Positions 9,958 through 18,954 of a DNA stretch of 64,000 bases are shown here, one piece after another; the stretch's first letter is position 1; every line of letters starts with the position of its first letter. The notes below the pieces were generated by a model, which saw only the letters and a program-made list of their open reading frames with translations, searched no databases and was not told the DNA's origin. The position numbers and the translations under genes are program-made. The stretch is taken from assembly GCF_026683955.1 (NCBI RefSeq), contig NZ_CP113343.1, positions 3,658,001 through 3,722,000 on the forward strand, written 5' to 3'. The DNA comes from Arthrobacter sp. MMS18-M83 (GTDB lineage Bacteria; Actinomycetota; Actinomycetes; Actinomycetales; Micrococcaceae).

Positions 9958-10236
9958 TCAGAATTTTCCCTTCGCGACCTCGTTCAGGATGTCGATGGCC
10001 AGTTCCTTCTCAGCCAGCAGCCGCTTGAGCCGGGCGTTCTCCTTCTCCAGTTCCCTGGTCCGCCTGGATGCCTCGGCGTTCTTCTCGGAACCGTACTGGT
10101 TCAGCCACCGGTACCAGGTCGCCTCGGTGATCTGGAGTTCCTTGATGACTTCGACCATCGGGCGTCCGTCGTTGAGCATTTTCTGCCCCTGCCGGACCTT
10201 CGCGATGACCTGCTCGGGGGTGTGTCTGCGTGCCAT
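9958..10236 (-). CDS. IS3-family transposase OrfA (HTH)
   Basis: DNA-binding subunit of the IS3 transposase, 92 residues from the ATG at 10236. A helix-turn-helix (EVIKELQITEATWYRW) is followed by a leucine-zipper-like helix (RELEKENARLKRLLAEKEL) for multimerisation. It ends just after the GGGAAAA heptamer, where frameshifting would fuse it to OrfB. Confidence 0.92.
   Translation of the reverse strand: MARRHTPEQVIAKVRQGQKMLNDGRPMVEVIKELQITEATWYRWLNQYGSEKNAEASRRTRELEKENARLKRLLAEKELAIDILNEVAKGKF
9964..9970 (-). promoter_or_regulatory. Programmed -1 frameshift heptamer in IS3 element
   Basis: On the minus strand the sequence reads GGGAAAA, with orfA codons GGA AAA spanning it (G_GGA_AAA). Slipping back one base moves ribosomes into the orfB frame (AAA ATT CTG), one codon before the orfA stop. 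This fits the known X_XXY_YYZ rule for IS3-family frameshifting. Confidence 0.7.
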
Positions 10237-10678
10237 GATGCGTGAAATTCCTCCTGCGTCCATTCTCGGACACGAAACTCACACAAACACTGGACTCCTA
10301 CCCGGGGACCCAACCACATAGTCTTTGAGGCTGTCTCACGACGCATCGAGGCTGTCGCTCTTGGGCCGAAAAAGTGGGACACATACCTCGTCCTCCTCAC
10401 GCAAGAGAAGTCGGCCGAAGATGACGCCGTGACTCGCGACCTCTACGCCATCAACCACGATACGTCACGGGTGCGCCGCATCGTTCACACCGGCGTCGAC
10501 CCGACGCCAGAAGCGGTCAGGCATGCTCTAGCAACCTTTATCGAGCCGATGAGCCCTGCGACACCTGTCGCACTCACCGACGCCCTTGAGTCGCTACTGC
10601 ACACACTCATCACACAGGGCGTTAGCGAGGATCTTGCGCAACGCGCCGTTACTGCTTTCGAACAGGGGGCATCTCTCG

Positions 10679-12820
10679 ATGACGTCCTTTAAGCCCACCA
10701 TCGACCGACTACGAATTGAAGCGTTTCGCGGTTTTCGTGACGCCCGCGAGTTCGATCTGTCGGCATCTGCAGTTGTCGTCACCGGACCGAACGGAACCGG
10801 AAAGACAAGCTTCTTCGATGCGCTGCAATGGGTCTTGCTCGGCAAGATCGAACGTCTTGAAGCTCTTCGCTCACGACGAAACGTCGAGCATGTCGTAAAC
10901 CAATATCGAATAGGGGTAAAGGCTTTGGTCGAGATCGACCTTAGCCTTCCGTCTGGGCAGGTGATGCTGCGACGTACTGGCGATCAAGGCGGAAGCACTC
11001 TTGAACTCAGCCAACAGGGCGGAGCCCCGTTGTTTGGCGAAGAAGCAGAGGCACAGCTTCGACGCATTTTCTTGCCCCACAGCGAATTGTCCCTCCATTC
11101 GGCCCTAACCACTTCTGGTCTGATGCAGCAAGACGTGCTGCGGAGCGTGCTGGAAGCCAAGCCGGCGGAACGGTACCGGCAGTTGAGTACAGTTCTCGGT
11201 CTTGGCGCGCTAGAGGACTTTGAGGACGCTACGAAATCCGTCGCGAAGCAAGCTGCAGACCGTGAAGGACAAGTTCGGGTTGAACATTCCAAACTATTCG
11301 TTGCGCTGACCCAAGCTCAGGACCGACTCGAGACAGCGCAAGCACGATTGGCGAGCCGACCCCAAATCGATGCCGTGCGGAATGAAGTTCTTGAAAAACT
11401 GCGGGCAACGCCCGCCGGGATGTCACTAATCGCAGCCAACGTGAAGCTAGCGCTGCCAGACGATGTTCGACTCGCTGCGACAGCGTTTGGTAGGGCGGCC
11501 GACCTAGTAGACTCCGCTCACGAGCTCATCCGTGGTGCGTCTCAGCTACGGGAAGGCTTGGAGGATCCTCCTAGCACTGACACGATCGAGGCACTCCAGG
11601 CCGCTGTCGAACGAGCGACATCGAAGAAGGACGCGGCCGCAGCCTTACGAGGTGCGGCACAGTCAGCGCTGAACACGGCACGGCTGACCGCTGCCGACGT
11701 GGCTAAGTTGGCTGCGCTTGCAGTACCGATGCTTTCGGACAATTGCCCCGTGTGTCGTCAGCCCATCGACCGTGAGCATGTGGAACGTGACCTGGTTCAG
11801 CGGGCGGAGGCAACTGGAACCCTCCTAGGACTGCAGAAATCGTTCATCGAGCGTGCGAACGCCTTCAGTGAGGCTTCAACTGCCGCCTCCGAGGCTGCGG
11901 AGACGCTTGCCGCAGCGGAGAAACAAGCTGAGCGCTGGCGCGCGTCAAGTGCCGCAGACCAGGCAGCCAGCATCGCCGTCGAAGCTCTCGCAGCAGACGT
12001 TTCTCTCGTGAGGTTTGACCAATACTCCATAGACTTTCTTGATTCACTCGCCGTTCCGGCATCGGAATATTTCCGCGGAGCGCGCCGGGTCCTTCACGAC
12101 CTTTTGGAGACTTTCGATAGGCAAAACGACCAAAACGCAATAGAGCGGGTCGCCGCGGAATGCACGAGTTTGGAAGCTGCACTCGCCGCCGCGGTGGTGC
12201 AGTTGGCCACTCAAACTGCCCGTTCCGCGAGGCTCAGGGCACTCGCCGAGAAAACGCTTGATGCCCGAGTTGAAGTCACTGAAAAGCGGCTGCGTTCCAT
12301 TCAGCCGTTGGTAGCGGACATATTCCGCCGGCTGGATCCGCATCCCGCCTTCAAGACTGTCGAGTTCGAACTAGATACCTACTATCGGAGGGGGACTACG
12401 AGCCCCTTGGTGATTGACCAGGTGGCGGGCATAGCTGCCGACCCGCTCCTGATCTTCTCGACGTCGCAGGCCAACATTGTTGCTTTGTCCTATTTCATCG
12501 CGATGAGCCTGTCGATGGATGACAGCGGACTACCCTTCCTACTGCTGGATGACCCAGTCCAGTCAATGGATGACGTAAATGTCCTCGGTTTTGCTGACTT
12601 GTGTAGGCACCTCAGGGGGCGGCGACAGCTTATTGTGTCTACACATGAGCGGCGACTCTCTGGGTTGCTTGAACGGAAGTTGGCGCCCAGATCTGAAGGC
12701 GCTCGGACGAGAATCATCAGGTTTACAGGGTGGGACCGCAGCGGACCCACGGTCGATGAGCGCGACGTCGATGGGCAGTTGCTGGAGGAACCGATTCGGG
12801 TACTCCGTCGAGTCAGCTGA
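10679..12820 (+). CDS. SMC/Rad50-like ATPase (LmuB-like)
   Basis: A 713-residue SMC-family ATPase. Walker A GPNGTGKTS lies near residue 37. Long helical, Ala/Gln/Glu-rich coiled coils flank a zinc-hook CPVC near residue 356. An ABC-signature-like region (SQANIVALSYF) and Walker B LLLDDPVQSMDD (near residue 620) follow in the C-terminal head, then a switch His (STHERR). In Lamassu-type defence the SMC subunit senses foreign DNA ends or structures and licenses the effector. The ATG overlaps the end of the broken middle gene by 14 bases. The gene itself looks intact. Confidence 0.85.
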   Translation: MTSFKPTIDRLRIEAFRGFRDAREFDLSASAVVVTGPNGTGKTSFFDALQWVLLGKIERLEALRSRRNVEHVVNQYRIGVKALVEIDLSLPSGQVMLRRTGDQGGSTLELSQQGGAPLFGEEAEAQLRRIFLPHSELSLHSALTTSGLMQQDVLRSVLEAKPAERYRQLSTVLGLGALEDFEDATKSVAKQAADREGQVRVEHSKLFVALTQAQDRLETAQARLASRPQIDAVRNEVLEKLRATPAGMSLIAANVKLALPDDVRLAATAFGRAADLVDSAHELIRGASQLREGLEDPPSTDTIEALQAAVERATSKKDAAAALRGAAQSALNTARLTAADVAKLAALAVPMLSDNCPVCRQPIDREHVERDLVQRAEATGTLLGLQKSFIERANAFSEASTAASEAAETLAAAEKQAERWRASSAADQAASIAVEALAADVSLVRFDQYSIDFLDSLAVPASEYFRGARRVLHDLLETFDRQNDQNAIERVAAECTSLEAALAAAVVQLATQTARSARLRALAEKTLDARVEVTEKRLRSIQPLVADIFRRLDPHPAFKTVEFELDTYYRRGTTSPLVIDQVAGIAADPLLIFSTSQANIVALSYFIAMSLSMDDSGLPFLLLDDPVQSMDDVNVLGFADLCRHLRGRRQLIVSTHERRLSGLLERKLAPRSEGARTRIIRFTGWDRSGPTVDERDVDGQLLEEPIRVLRRVS

Positions 12821-13046
12821 CCTCTAGGCTGTGATCGGGCGCAGGAACGCTTGTGGCCGGCAGTACAGGTCCTCCAGCGCTGCCCGAAAGTAGCGAGAGA
12901 AGGCGAACTCAACGAGAGGATTCACTTATCTCGGCACACGAGGTGCAGGGTCACAGTTGACGCCACGAACACTGCTGCTGCAAATCAGGATGAGGCTCAT
13001 CTCAGGGGGCGCCGCTGCTGCGGCACCTCTGATTTCTGCATAATTG

Positions 13047-13808
13047 ATGCCGAGATTCGGGATGGTGGGCCCGATCAGCTATGGTCAGGTCGTGAATTTC
13101 AACAACGCGGTGATCCCACTTCTGGCCTTTCCACACGGAAACGTAACCCAGCACGTCATAGGCAGTGGATTTCTTGTTCGGATCAACGACGAGCTCTTCC
13201 TTGTGACCGTCGCACACCTTGGGGATCACGTACGCATGCCCAGGCTGGATTGGTCTTTCTGGCCAGCCACGATAGTCCTCGTGAACAGGGACTCCGATCC
13301 GAATGAAGTGTCAATGGTCGCAGAACTTTCGCTTTTCGACCTTGGGCCCGGAGGCGAACGATTGCCCCGGTTCAAGTACGCCCACCGTCCGGAAGCAGGG
13401 GTACCTGGAATCATCCAGGACATCATCCTCCTCCCGATCCAGGAAGACGACTACATGGCCACTCTGTACAGGATCTTCGACCTCCCCGCAGAACGCGGCG
13501 AACACGAGTTCGGAGCCACGGTCACCATGCTGGGACGTCGTAACGAGTTTCCAGAGCTGAGCGCAGTTCAGCATACTCTCACCATTCAGGGTGGACCGGC
13601 CCGTTACATGGTTCCGGAGGGACAAGAGGGCGACTCGGGCGGACCTGTCGTTACAGCCCGGGGCTTATTAATCGGTATGAACGTCGGCACACACAAGCAA
13701 CTACCGGGACACGCGATGTTGATCTCAACAGAGGCCATAGAAGCTGTAGCCACCTCAGTCGACGGCAACACCAACGACTGGCCAACCGCAGAGGTCCCCC
13801 AAGTCTAG
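13047..13808 (+). CDS. Trypsin-like serine protease
   Basis: A 253-residue protein with a chymotrypsin-fold pattern: catalytic His in LVTVAHLGD (near residue 56) and nucleophile Ser in EGDSGGPVV (near residue 196). The catalytic Asp is not assigned with certainty. There is no signal peptide, so it probably acts in the cytoplasm, unlike most bacterial trypsin-like enzymes. It lies 226 bases downstream of the SMC-like gene in the same direction. Cytoplasmic trypsin-like domains occur in several defence systems, so it may be a further island gene, but linkage is only positional. A TTG codon directly before the ATG could also serve as start. Confidence 0.75.
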   Translation: MPRFGMVGPISYGQVVNFNNAVIPLLAFPHGNVTQHVIGSGFLVRINDELFLVTVAHLGDHVRMPRLDWSFWPATIVLVNRDSDPNEVSMVAELSLFDLGPGGERLPRFKYAHRPEAGVPGIIQDIILLPIQEDDYMATLYRIFDLPAERGEHEFGATVTMLGRRNEFPELSAVQHTLTIQGGPARYMVPEGQEGDSGGPVVTARGLLIGMNVGTHKQLPGHAMLISTEAIEAVATSVDGNTNDWPTAEVPQV

Positions 13809-14714
13809 TTGTCGCGCCAGTGAGATGCCGTACCGGCCAAGCTTTCCCAGTCGCCCGATCTCCGGGCCGATGGCGCTGCAGCCACTACTCATGGCAGAAG
13901 CATGCCAGTACGGCTAGCCCCGGGTGAACGCTCTGGCAGGATCGATGTTGCATTGAGGGACTGAAGTTGTCATGGGTGGTTACGTCCGGGCTCGTAGCGG
14001 GTAGGGGCTAGCGTTTGGTCTATGTCGGGACATTGCTCTGATGACGACCGGGAAGGTGACCAAACCTCAGAGGTTCTGGACTCTGGCACAGAGCTCGCAA
14101 CGGACCCAGAAGATGTTTCTAGCCCCGGTTCCCCTCCCATTGGCGGCCCGCCTTAAATGGCGCGAGCCACAGAGGCAACTCGTGCCCTATGGGCAAAGAT
14201 TGAAAGGGAATTCGGGCTGTTCAAGGATCCGCCGACTAAAAGCGGCGTCTCGAACGAGAATTCTGAAGACGTCGACGCACAAAAATTCATAACGTGCCGC
14301 GTGAGGTCCGAACACGTTCTTCCGGGGTTTCAATTTGAGCCAGACTCAGGAACAGTACGCGCAGTCATGGCCGGGTGAAGGCCGTTGCGCATACGGCTGG
14401 CTGGGACGATGAGGACCTGACAGTGGCTTTGCACACCCAGCCGGTATTTCCATGGCCACCGACCGGTTGATCATTGATGATCTGAGCATCGTTGATAAAG
14501 CGAAAGCAGTAGCCGAAATCCAATGGTAGTAGCAGCAGTCAAGACATGCCCACCTGGCCCATGGTGGCGTCAAGACGACCTGACCTCTATGCGTCCTTGC
14601 TACAACAGTGTCATATAGGCCAGAGGAGCTCAGGCCATCATGGCTCTTGATGCCGGTGTAAGGGAGCGGGGGCTTTCCTCCACAGGCTACTGCCACACAC
14701 ACAACAGTTTTGAG
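13809..14714. other. Degenerate region, no firm gene
   Basis: About 900 bases with only short open frames. One (14157-14378, plus strand, 73 codons) begins MARATEATRALWAKIEREFG and might be a real small protein or the N-terminus of a lost one, but nothing else supports it. The region ends abruptly where an HNH-family reading frame begins without its 5' part, so at least one deletion junction lies near 14710-14725. Confidence 0.4.
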
Positions 14715-15049
14715 GCAACGACATAATCGCCCTTGGCGATGCCTGGCAGACCGGCGCCCAGCAATTGAGCGTGGAACAGCGCACCGCCTTCGCCAACGAC
14801 CCGCTGAACCTCCAGTCCGTCGACGGGCCCACCAACCTGCAGAAGGGCGACGGCGACGCCGCCACCTGGCTGCCGCCGAACAAGAGCTTCCGCTGCGATT
14901 ACGTCGCCCGGCAGATCTCCGTCAACGTCACTTTGGCAGATAGCTTCTGTTGGTACTGCCGGTCTGGGTAGTTGGTACTAGGATTCCGGGAACTTGGTAC
15001 CGGCCCTTTGCTTGGCTGCTCGGGGCCGGCACCACGTCCTGGGTGGGGT

Positions 15050-15817
15050 CTATTCCCAGTGATCCGGTTGGGCACGGGCCCTGTCGTCGCGGAGCTGTCG
15101 CATGTCCACGTCGCCGAGGTTGAGTTGGCGGGCGTTGTTGGCCAGCCGGTTCACAATCGAGTCCGCGGCCACCCGGTCCGGTAGAGCCTCGACCCAATAG
15201 GCCGGGCCGGACTGCGAGGCGATGAGCGTGGGCAGGCGGTGTTCTCGGTTGGCCAGGACCGCGAAGAGGTCGTTCGCCGCTTCGGGGTCGATGCCCACGG
15301 TGAGGAAGTCATCGATGACCAGCAGATCCACGTCAGAGAGCTCGTTGAGGAGCTTCTGGTGGCCGATGCCGTCACCGCGGGCGATGACCAGCCGGCGGGC
15401 GAGGTCGTCCATCCGGGTGTAGGCGACGGTGTGTCCGCTCTGGCAGGCGGCGATCCCGATCGCGCAGGCCAGGTAGGTCTTGCCGCCACCGGTCGGCGAG
15501 ATGACCAGCAGGTTCGTGGGGTCCTGGCGCCATTGGTGGGCGGCATAGCGCTTCATCCGCACCGGGGTGATCCCGCGTCCTTCCTGGTAGTTGATCTCGG
15601 CGACCGAGGCTTGCGGGATGGGGAACCTGGCGGCCCGGATGAGCTTGTCGATCCGGTGGGCCCGGCGCTGTTGGAGTGCGTCGTCCACTGCGGAGAGGAA
15701 GATCTGCTCGGGAGTGAACTCGTCATTGGCCTCGTCGGTGATCAGTTCCTCGAATCGCACGGCCAGGTGCGCGATGCGCAGGGTCCGGAATTTCTCGTGG
15801 TCCTCGCTGGTGAACAT
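15050..15817 (-). CDS. istB: IS21-family helper ATPase IstB
   Basis: DnaA/DnaC-like AAA+ ATPase of 255 residues that selects target DNA for the IS21 transposase. Walker A is SPTGGGKTYLA and Walker B is LLVIDDFLT. The ATG overlaps the stop of istA (ATGA). The frame is open upstream but only the 15817 start gives the family's usual N-terminus. Confidence 0.93.
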   Translation of the reverse strand: MFTSEDHEKFRTLRIAHLAVRFEELITDEANDEFTPEQIFLSAVDDALQQRRAHRIDKLIRAARFPIPQASVAEINYQEGRGITPVRMKRYAAHQWRQDPTNLLVISPTGGGKTYLACAIGIAACQSGHTVAYTRMDDLARRLVIARGDGIGHQKLLNELSDVDLLVIDDFLTVGIDPEAANDLFAVLANREHRLPTLIASQSGPAYWVEALPDRVAADSIVNRLANNARQLNLGDVDMRQLRDDRARAQPDHWE

Positions 15818-17421
15818 CAGCCCTGCCCTCCCTGGCCGCCACGCCGGTAGTGCTCGGCCGAGCGCACGTGCACCGCGGCCCCGCCGGGGTCGGCACCGCC
15901 GGCTGGTTTGCGGGTGGCCGCCGCCGGTGTGATTGTTCTGGGCTTCTTGGTGTCCGAGTCGATGGTGGCCATGATCCGCTTGATCGTGCTGTAGGTTCCC
16001 GGGCCCTGACCGGTGTCGAGCAGGACCTGGCAGGCTGCCTCCAGGCGGGCCTTGTTCCGCTTGCCCAGGGACTCCAGGATGTTCTGGCAGTCCAGATAGC
16101 CTTGGGCCTCCACGGCGTGTCGGTCGATGATCCCGGCGATGACCGCCTCGGTGGCCGGCCCGAAGCCCCGGGCCCGGTCCGTGAACCACCGCTTGGACCA
16201 GAGCCCGTCGATACCCCGGTGCCGGGTCGGGGCATGCGCGGCATCGGTGGAATATTGGCCCTTCCGGCCCTGCCGCCGGACGTGCTCGCAGACGACCTGG
16301 TCCCCGTCGAAGACGGTCACCGTCGTGGAGGTGACCCGGACCCGCAGCAGCTGTCCGGCGTAGGTGTAGGGCACCGAGTAATGCTGGGAATCGCAGCTGA
16401 CGTGGTAATTCCGTCCGACCTTGAGCTGCTTCCATTCCACCGAGTCGAACCCGTCGGCCGGCAGCGCCTGGAGCAGGCCCGACTCATCGGCGGTGAAGCG
16501 TTCCCACCGGGTGCTGCCATCGGCCCGGGGGATCTGCTCGTTGATCTCGACCAGCCGGACCTCGATCGCCGCGTTCAGGGCCTGCACCGTGGTGAAGACC
16601 TCCTCGGCCAGATAACCGATCACCCGCTTGTTCACCACGTTCACCGCCGACTCGGCCGCAGCCTTGTCGCGGGGACGTTTCGCCCGGGCCGGCACGATCC
16701 CCGTCGCATAATGCTCCGCCAGCTGCTGGTACCGGGCATTGAGCACCCGGGCCGACTCGCCCCGCTTCGGCCGGTGGGTCGACGTCGCCGGATTATCCGG
16801 GACCACCAGCTGAGGGACCCCGCCATAGAACGAGAAGGCCGCCACGTGGGCGGCAATCCAGGATACCGATGTCATGTCCGTGTACCCATGGCAGAACACC
16901 ACCCCGGAATACGGCAGCACCGCCACGAACAGGAAAACCGCGGTCACCTCCCCGGTGACCGCGTCCACCACCTCCAGGGTGTCCCCGGCCCAGTCCACCA
17001 GCATCGCCCGGCCCGGCTCGTGGTGCAGCGTCGCCACCACATCGCTCACCCGGGCATGCTCGGCGAACAAGGCGCAATACTGTGAATACCCGTACTTCTT
17101 CCCGCCGTTCGCGGCGCCCGAGGCCAGATACCTGCTCCAGGCCTGCTGGAGGGTGAAGTGCCGGTTCTCCCTCATCGAGGCCAGCACCCGATCGAAGTCC
17201 GGGCGCTCGTATGACTCCGTGACCCTCTTGCGGCCATCGGGAAACAACCGGGCGATCTCCTGCGGGGACATCGCCCCGATCTGTCCTGCGTTGAAGCCGT
17301 AGGCCGCAATCATCTTCTTCGCCGCGGCCACGTCACGGCGTGAACACCCCGCCCTCGCGACGATCTCGTCATAGCTGCGACCAGCAACGGCCAGGGTCAT
17401 AATGGCCTTGAAATCGGCCAT
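15817..17421 (-). CDS. istA: IS21-family transposase IstA
   Basis: DDE transposase of 534 residues. An N-terminal HTH (EIVARAGCSRRDVAAAKK) is followed by an integrase core with acidic residues in MLVDWAGDTLE, LVVPDNPATS and AAESAVNVVNK, and a C-terminal beta-rich domain. Length and the istB overlap are as expected. Confidence 0.94.
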   Translation of the reverse strand: MADFKAIMTLAVAGRSYDEIVARAGCSRRDVAAAKKMIAAYGFNAGQIGAMSPQEIARLFPDGRKRVTESYERPDFDRVLASMRENRHFTLQQAWSRYLASGAANGGKKYGYSQYCALFAEHARVSDVVATLHHEPGRAMLVDWAGDTLEVVDAVTGEVTAVFLFVAVLPYSGVVFCHGYTDMTSVSWIAAHVAAFSFYGGVPQLVVPDNPATSTHRPKRGESARVLNARYQQLAEHYATGIVPARAKRPRDKAAAESAVNVVNKRVIGYLAEEVFTTVQALNAAIEVRLVEINEQIPRADGSTRWERFTADESGLLQALPADGFDSVEWKQLKVGRNYHVSCDSQHYSVPYTYAGQLLRVRVTSTTVTVFDGDQVVCEHVRRQGRKGQYSTDAAHAPTRHRGIDGLWSKRWFTDRARGFGPATEAVIAGIIDRHAVEAQGYLDCQNILESLGKRNKARLEAACQVLLDTGQGPGTYSTIKRIMATIDSDTKKPRTITPAAATRKPAGGADPGGAAVHVRSAEHYRRGGQGGQG

Positions 17422-17962
17422 GCTGCCTCCTCACATAGGAAAAGGCGGCGCCCAGTGCACCGCCTCACCCACAGCGAAGCACCCACAAGCCACGACAGTA
17501 CCAACTCACCGGAACCGCAGTACCAACAACCCAGAACGCCAGTACCAACTCACGCTATCTGCCATCACTTACAACCTGTGGGTCACCCAAGCCGAACATG
17601 ACGCCATGGCACGCGTCCTGGGTGACTGCCCGAACGAGACGGCCCCCACCAACCAGAAGCCACCGGCAACACCTGAACCCACCCCTGCCGCCTCGGTCGC
17701 CACCGCCCAGGACGACGCACCTGCACCCGAATCACCGGCGCAGGTTCCGGTACCAGCACCTGCCGCGCCCGCGGTACCGGCACCGGCACCGGCTCCTGCA
17801 GCGCCAGCGGCACCCGCCCCGGCAGCTCCTGCGCCCGCCCCGGCTGCGCCAGCCCCGGTTCCTGGTGGAGGAGCGACGGCACTGTGCAAGGACGGATCGC
17901 TGTCCTACTCGGCAAACCACGGCGGCACATGCCCACACCACGGCGGTATCGCCGTCTGGTAA

Positions 17963-18361
17963 AATAGCCGCCCAGGTCCGCCATGGCAAGAACGCCCGAC
18001 GACGCCTGCACACCTCACAGGCTGCGTCGGGCATGGCCGCGGGTCCCGCATGCCATGATGAAAGGGAGCGCGGGTCGGAAATGTCCCGAATGGGTCAGGA
18101 CCAATAGGCTTCGATTAGGAACGCCGGGAGCCGACCGATCCGGCGGAGCATGTCCTGTTCACTGCTGTCCAGAGGGCAGCGAATCCCTGCGGATCAGGCT
18201 CGGATCGGTCATGGCTGGGTGACTACGGTGCCATGTCTGCAGCTAGGAAGCCGCCGCATTGAGCATCCCGACCTGCCGGGCGCTGCGGATCTCGACCGCG
18301 CAGCGAGCCAAGGCGCAGGGAGGCACTTCCGATCAATCAGCTGGGCACGAGAGAGGTTTGA
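17963..18361. other. Intergenic region between broken HNH gene and relaxase operon
   Basis: About 400 bases without a supported gene. It lies at the 3' end of both flanking transcription units (convergent), so a terminator is expected, but no strong hairpin was identified. Confidence 0.4.
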
Positions 18362-18934
18362 CTACTTGAAGCTCATCGATTTGCTGTGGGGACCGACAAT
18401 CGGTCCTGACAGAGTTTCGTTATCTGGGGCCCAGGCAAGAAAATTCGAAGCCTGTACATAGTATGTGGCCGGCCATGGCGCACCAGGCGTGACCTGGGAC
18501 GGATCCGGTGAGATCAGCAGGACGGATCCGACCCAGATGGGTTCCTCCAGAGCTTCCATCCATGCGCGCTGAAGGTGTCCGAAGCGGTTCCAAATAATGG
18601 TGATCCAAGCTCCGGTGGGTTCGAGGGCATCGATGCTGAGGACTGTGATTTCCGCCGTCGTCCGGTGAGCTCGCTTGGCCTCCTCGAAGTGGCTCCACCT
18701 TGCCTTGGCATCTGCCAGCCAATTGCGACGGCGGTGGGTCCGAATCAACCAGATGATGCTGACGATGAGGACGGAGGGCAGCACGGCAGCCCAGCCAAAC
18801 ATTTGGACTGCGTCTGGAGGCCAACTTACCGTCAGATTCTGTAAAACGAACACCGCGCATAGGGCAACCCCTGCACTGGTGAGAATCAGTGCGGGCGTCG
18901 CAACTTTCGGCTTGATGACTGGGTTTGAGACCAT
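18362..18934 (-). CDS. Hypothetical membrane protein downstream of traA
   Basis: About 190 residues from the ATG at 18934. Two adjacent hydrophobic segments (about residues 11-30 and 40-58) are followed by a basic stretch (RTHRRRNW) and a soluble domain of about 130 residues, suggesting a membrane-anchored cytoplasmic domain. It is not recognised as a known family. It lies 20 bases after the traA stop on the same strand, so it is probably the last gene of the mobilisation operon. An upstream TTG overlapping the traA stop is an alternative start. Confidence 0.6.
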   Translation of the reverse strand: MVSNPVIKPKVATPALILTSAGVALCAVFVLQNLTVSWPPDAVQMFGWAAVLPSVLIVSIIWLIRTHRRRNWLADAKARWSHFEEAKRAHRTTAEITVLSIDALEPTGAWITIIWNRFGHLQRAWMEALEEPIWVGSVLLISPDPSQVTPGAPWPATYYVQASNFLAWAPDNETLSGPIVGPHSKSMSFK

Positions 18935-18954
18935 GGGATGCCTTCTTGCCCAGT

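Larger units (their letters stand above)
9060..10316 (-). mobile_element. Complete IS3-family insertion sequence
   Basis: A 1257-bp element with imperfect terminal inverted repeats (TGGTTGGGCCCCCG at the left, CGGGGACCCAACCA at the right, extending to a shared GTCCAG block). It has TG...CA tips and a 4-bp target duplication CATA (9056-9059 and 10317-10320). It carries overlapping orfA and orfB transposase frames on the minus strand. A partial copy of the same or a very close element lies at 26745-26854. Clean ends and duplication suggest a recent insertion. Confidence 0.93.
8865..10692 (+). pseudogene. LmuC-like middle component, interrupted by IS3 element
   Basis: Two exon-like pieces, 8865-9059 and 10321-10692, are separated by a complete IS3-family element. 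Removing 9060-10320 (the element plus one copy of the CATA target duplication) restores one open frame of 188 codons without a stop. That frame starts at a GTG overlapping the SIR2 gene stop and ends at a TGA inside the SMC gene start region. A small protein of this size between an effector and an SMC-like ATPase fits LmuC/DdmB or ABC-3C middle components. As it stands the gene is broken: the first piece runs 15 codons into the IS before a stop. The downstream ATPase may also suffer polarity. Confidence 0.8.
14934..17564 (-). mobile_element. Complete IS21-family insertion sequence
   Basis: A 2631-bp element bounded by a perfect 11-bp inverted repeat (TGGCAGATAGC / GCTATCTGCCA) and flanked by a 6-bp target duplication TCACTT (14928-14933 and 17565-17570). 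Both ends carry several internal TTGGTACT / AGTACCAA repeats, the multiple terminal repeats typical of IS21. It encodes istA and istB on the minus strand with a start/stop overlap and appears intact. Confidence 0.95.
14715..17962 (+). pseudogene. HNH endonuclease (DUF1524)/DUF3761 protein, 5'-truncated and split by IS21
   Basis: Fragments at 14715-14933 and 17565-17962 rejoin in frame when the IS21 element and one TCACTT copy are removed, giving VNVTYNLWVTQAEHDAM across the junction. The first piece (ALGDAWQTGAQQL, NDPLNLQSVDGPTN, KGDGDAATWLPP) is the C-terminal half of a DUF1524/GmrSD-like HNH nuclease. The second has a Pro/Ala/Val-rich linker of about 80 residues and a C-terminal DUF3761-type domain (LCKDGSLSYSANH ... 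CPHHGGIAVW). The 5' half including the expected catalytic His region is gone, with a TGA just upstream in frame. Such proteins are usually secreted nucleases in actinobacteria. Confidence 0.85.

Noticed and set aside
12851..13306. Plus-strand open frame overlapping the protease gene start
   Set aside because: Overlaps the well-supported protease frame, has no family features and random composition.
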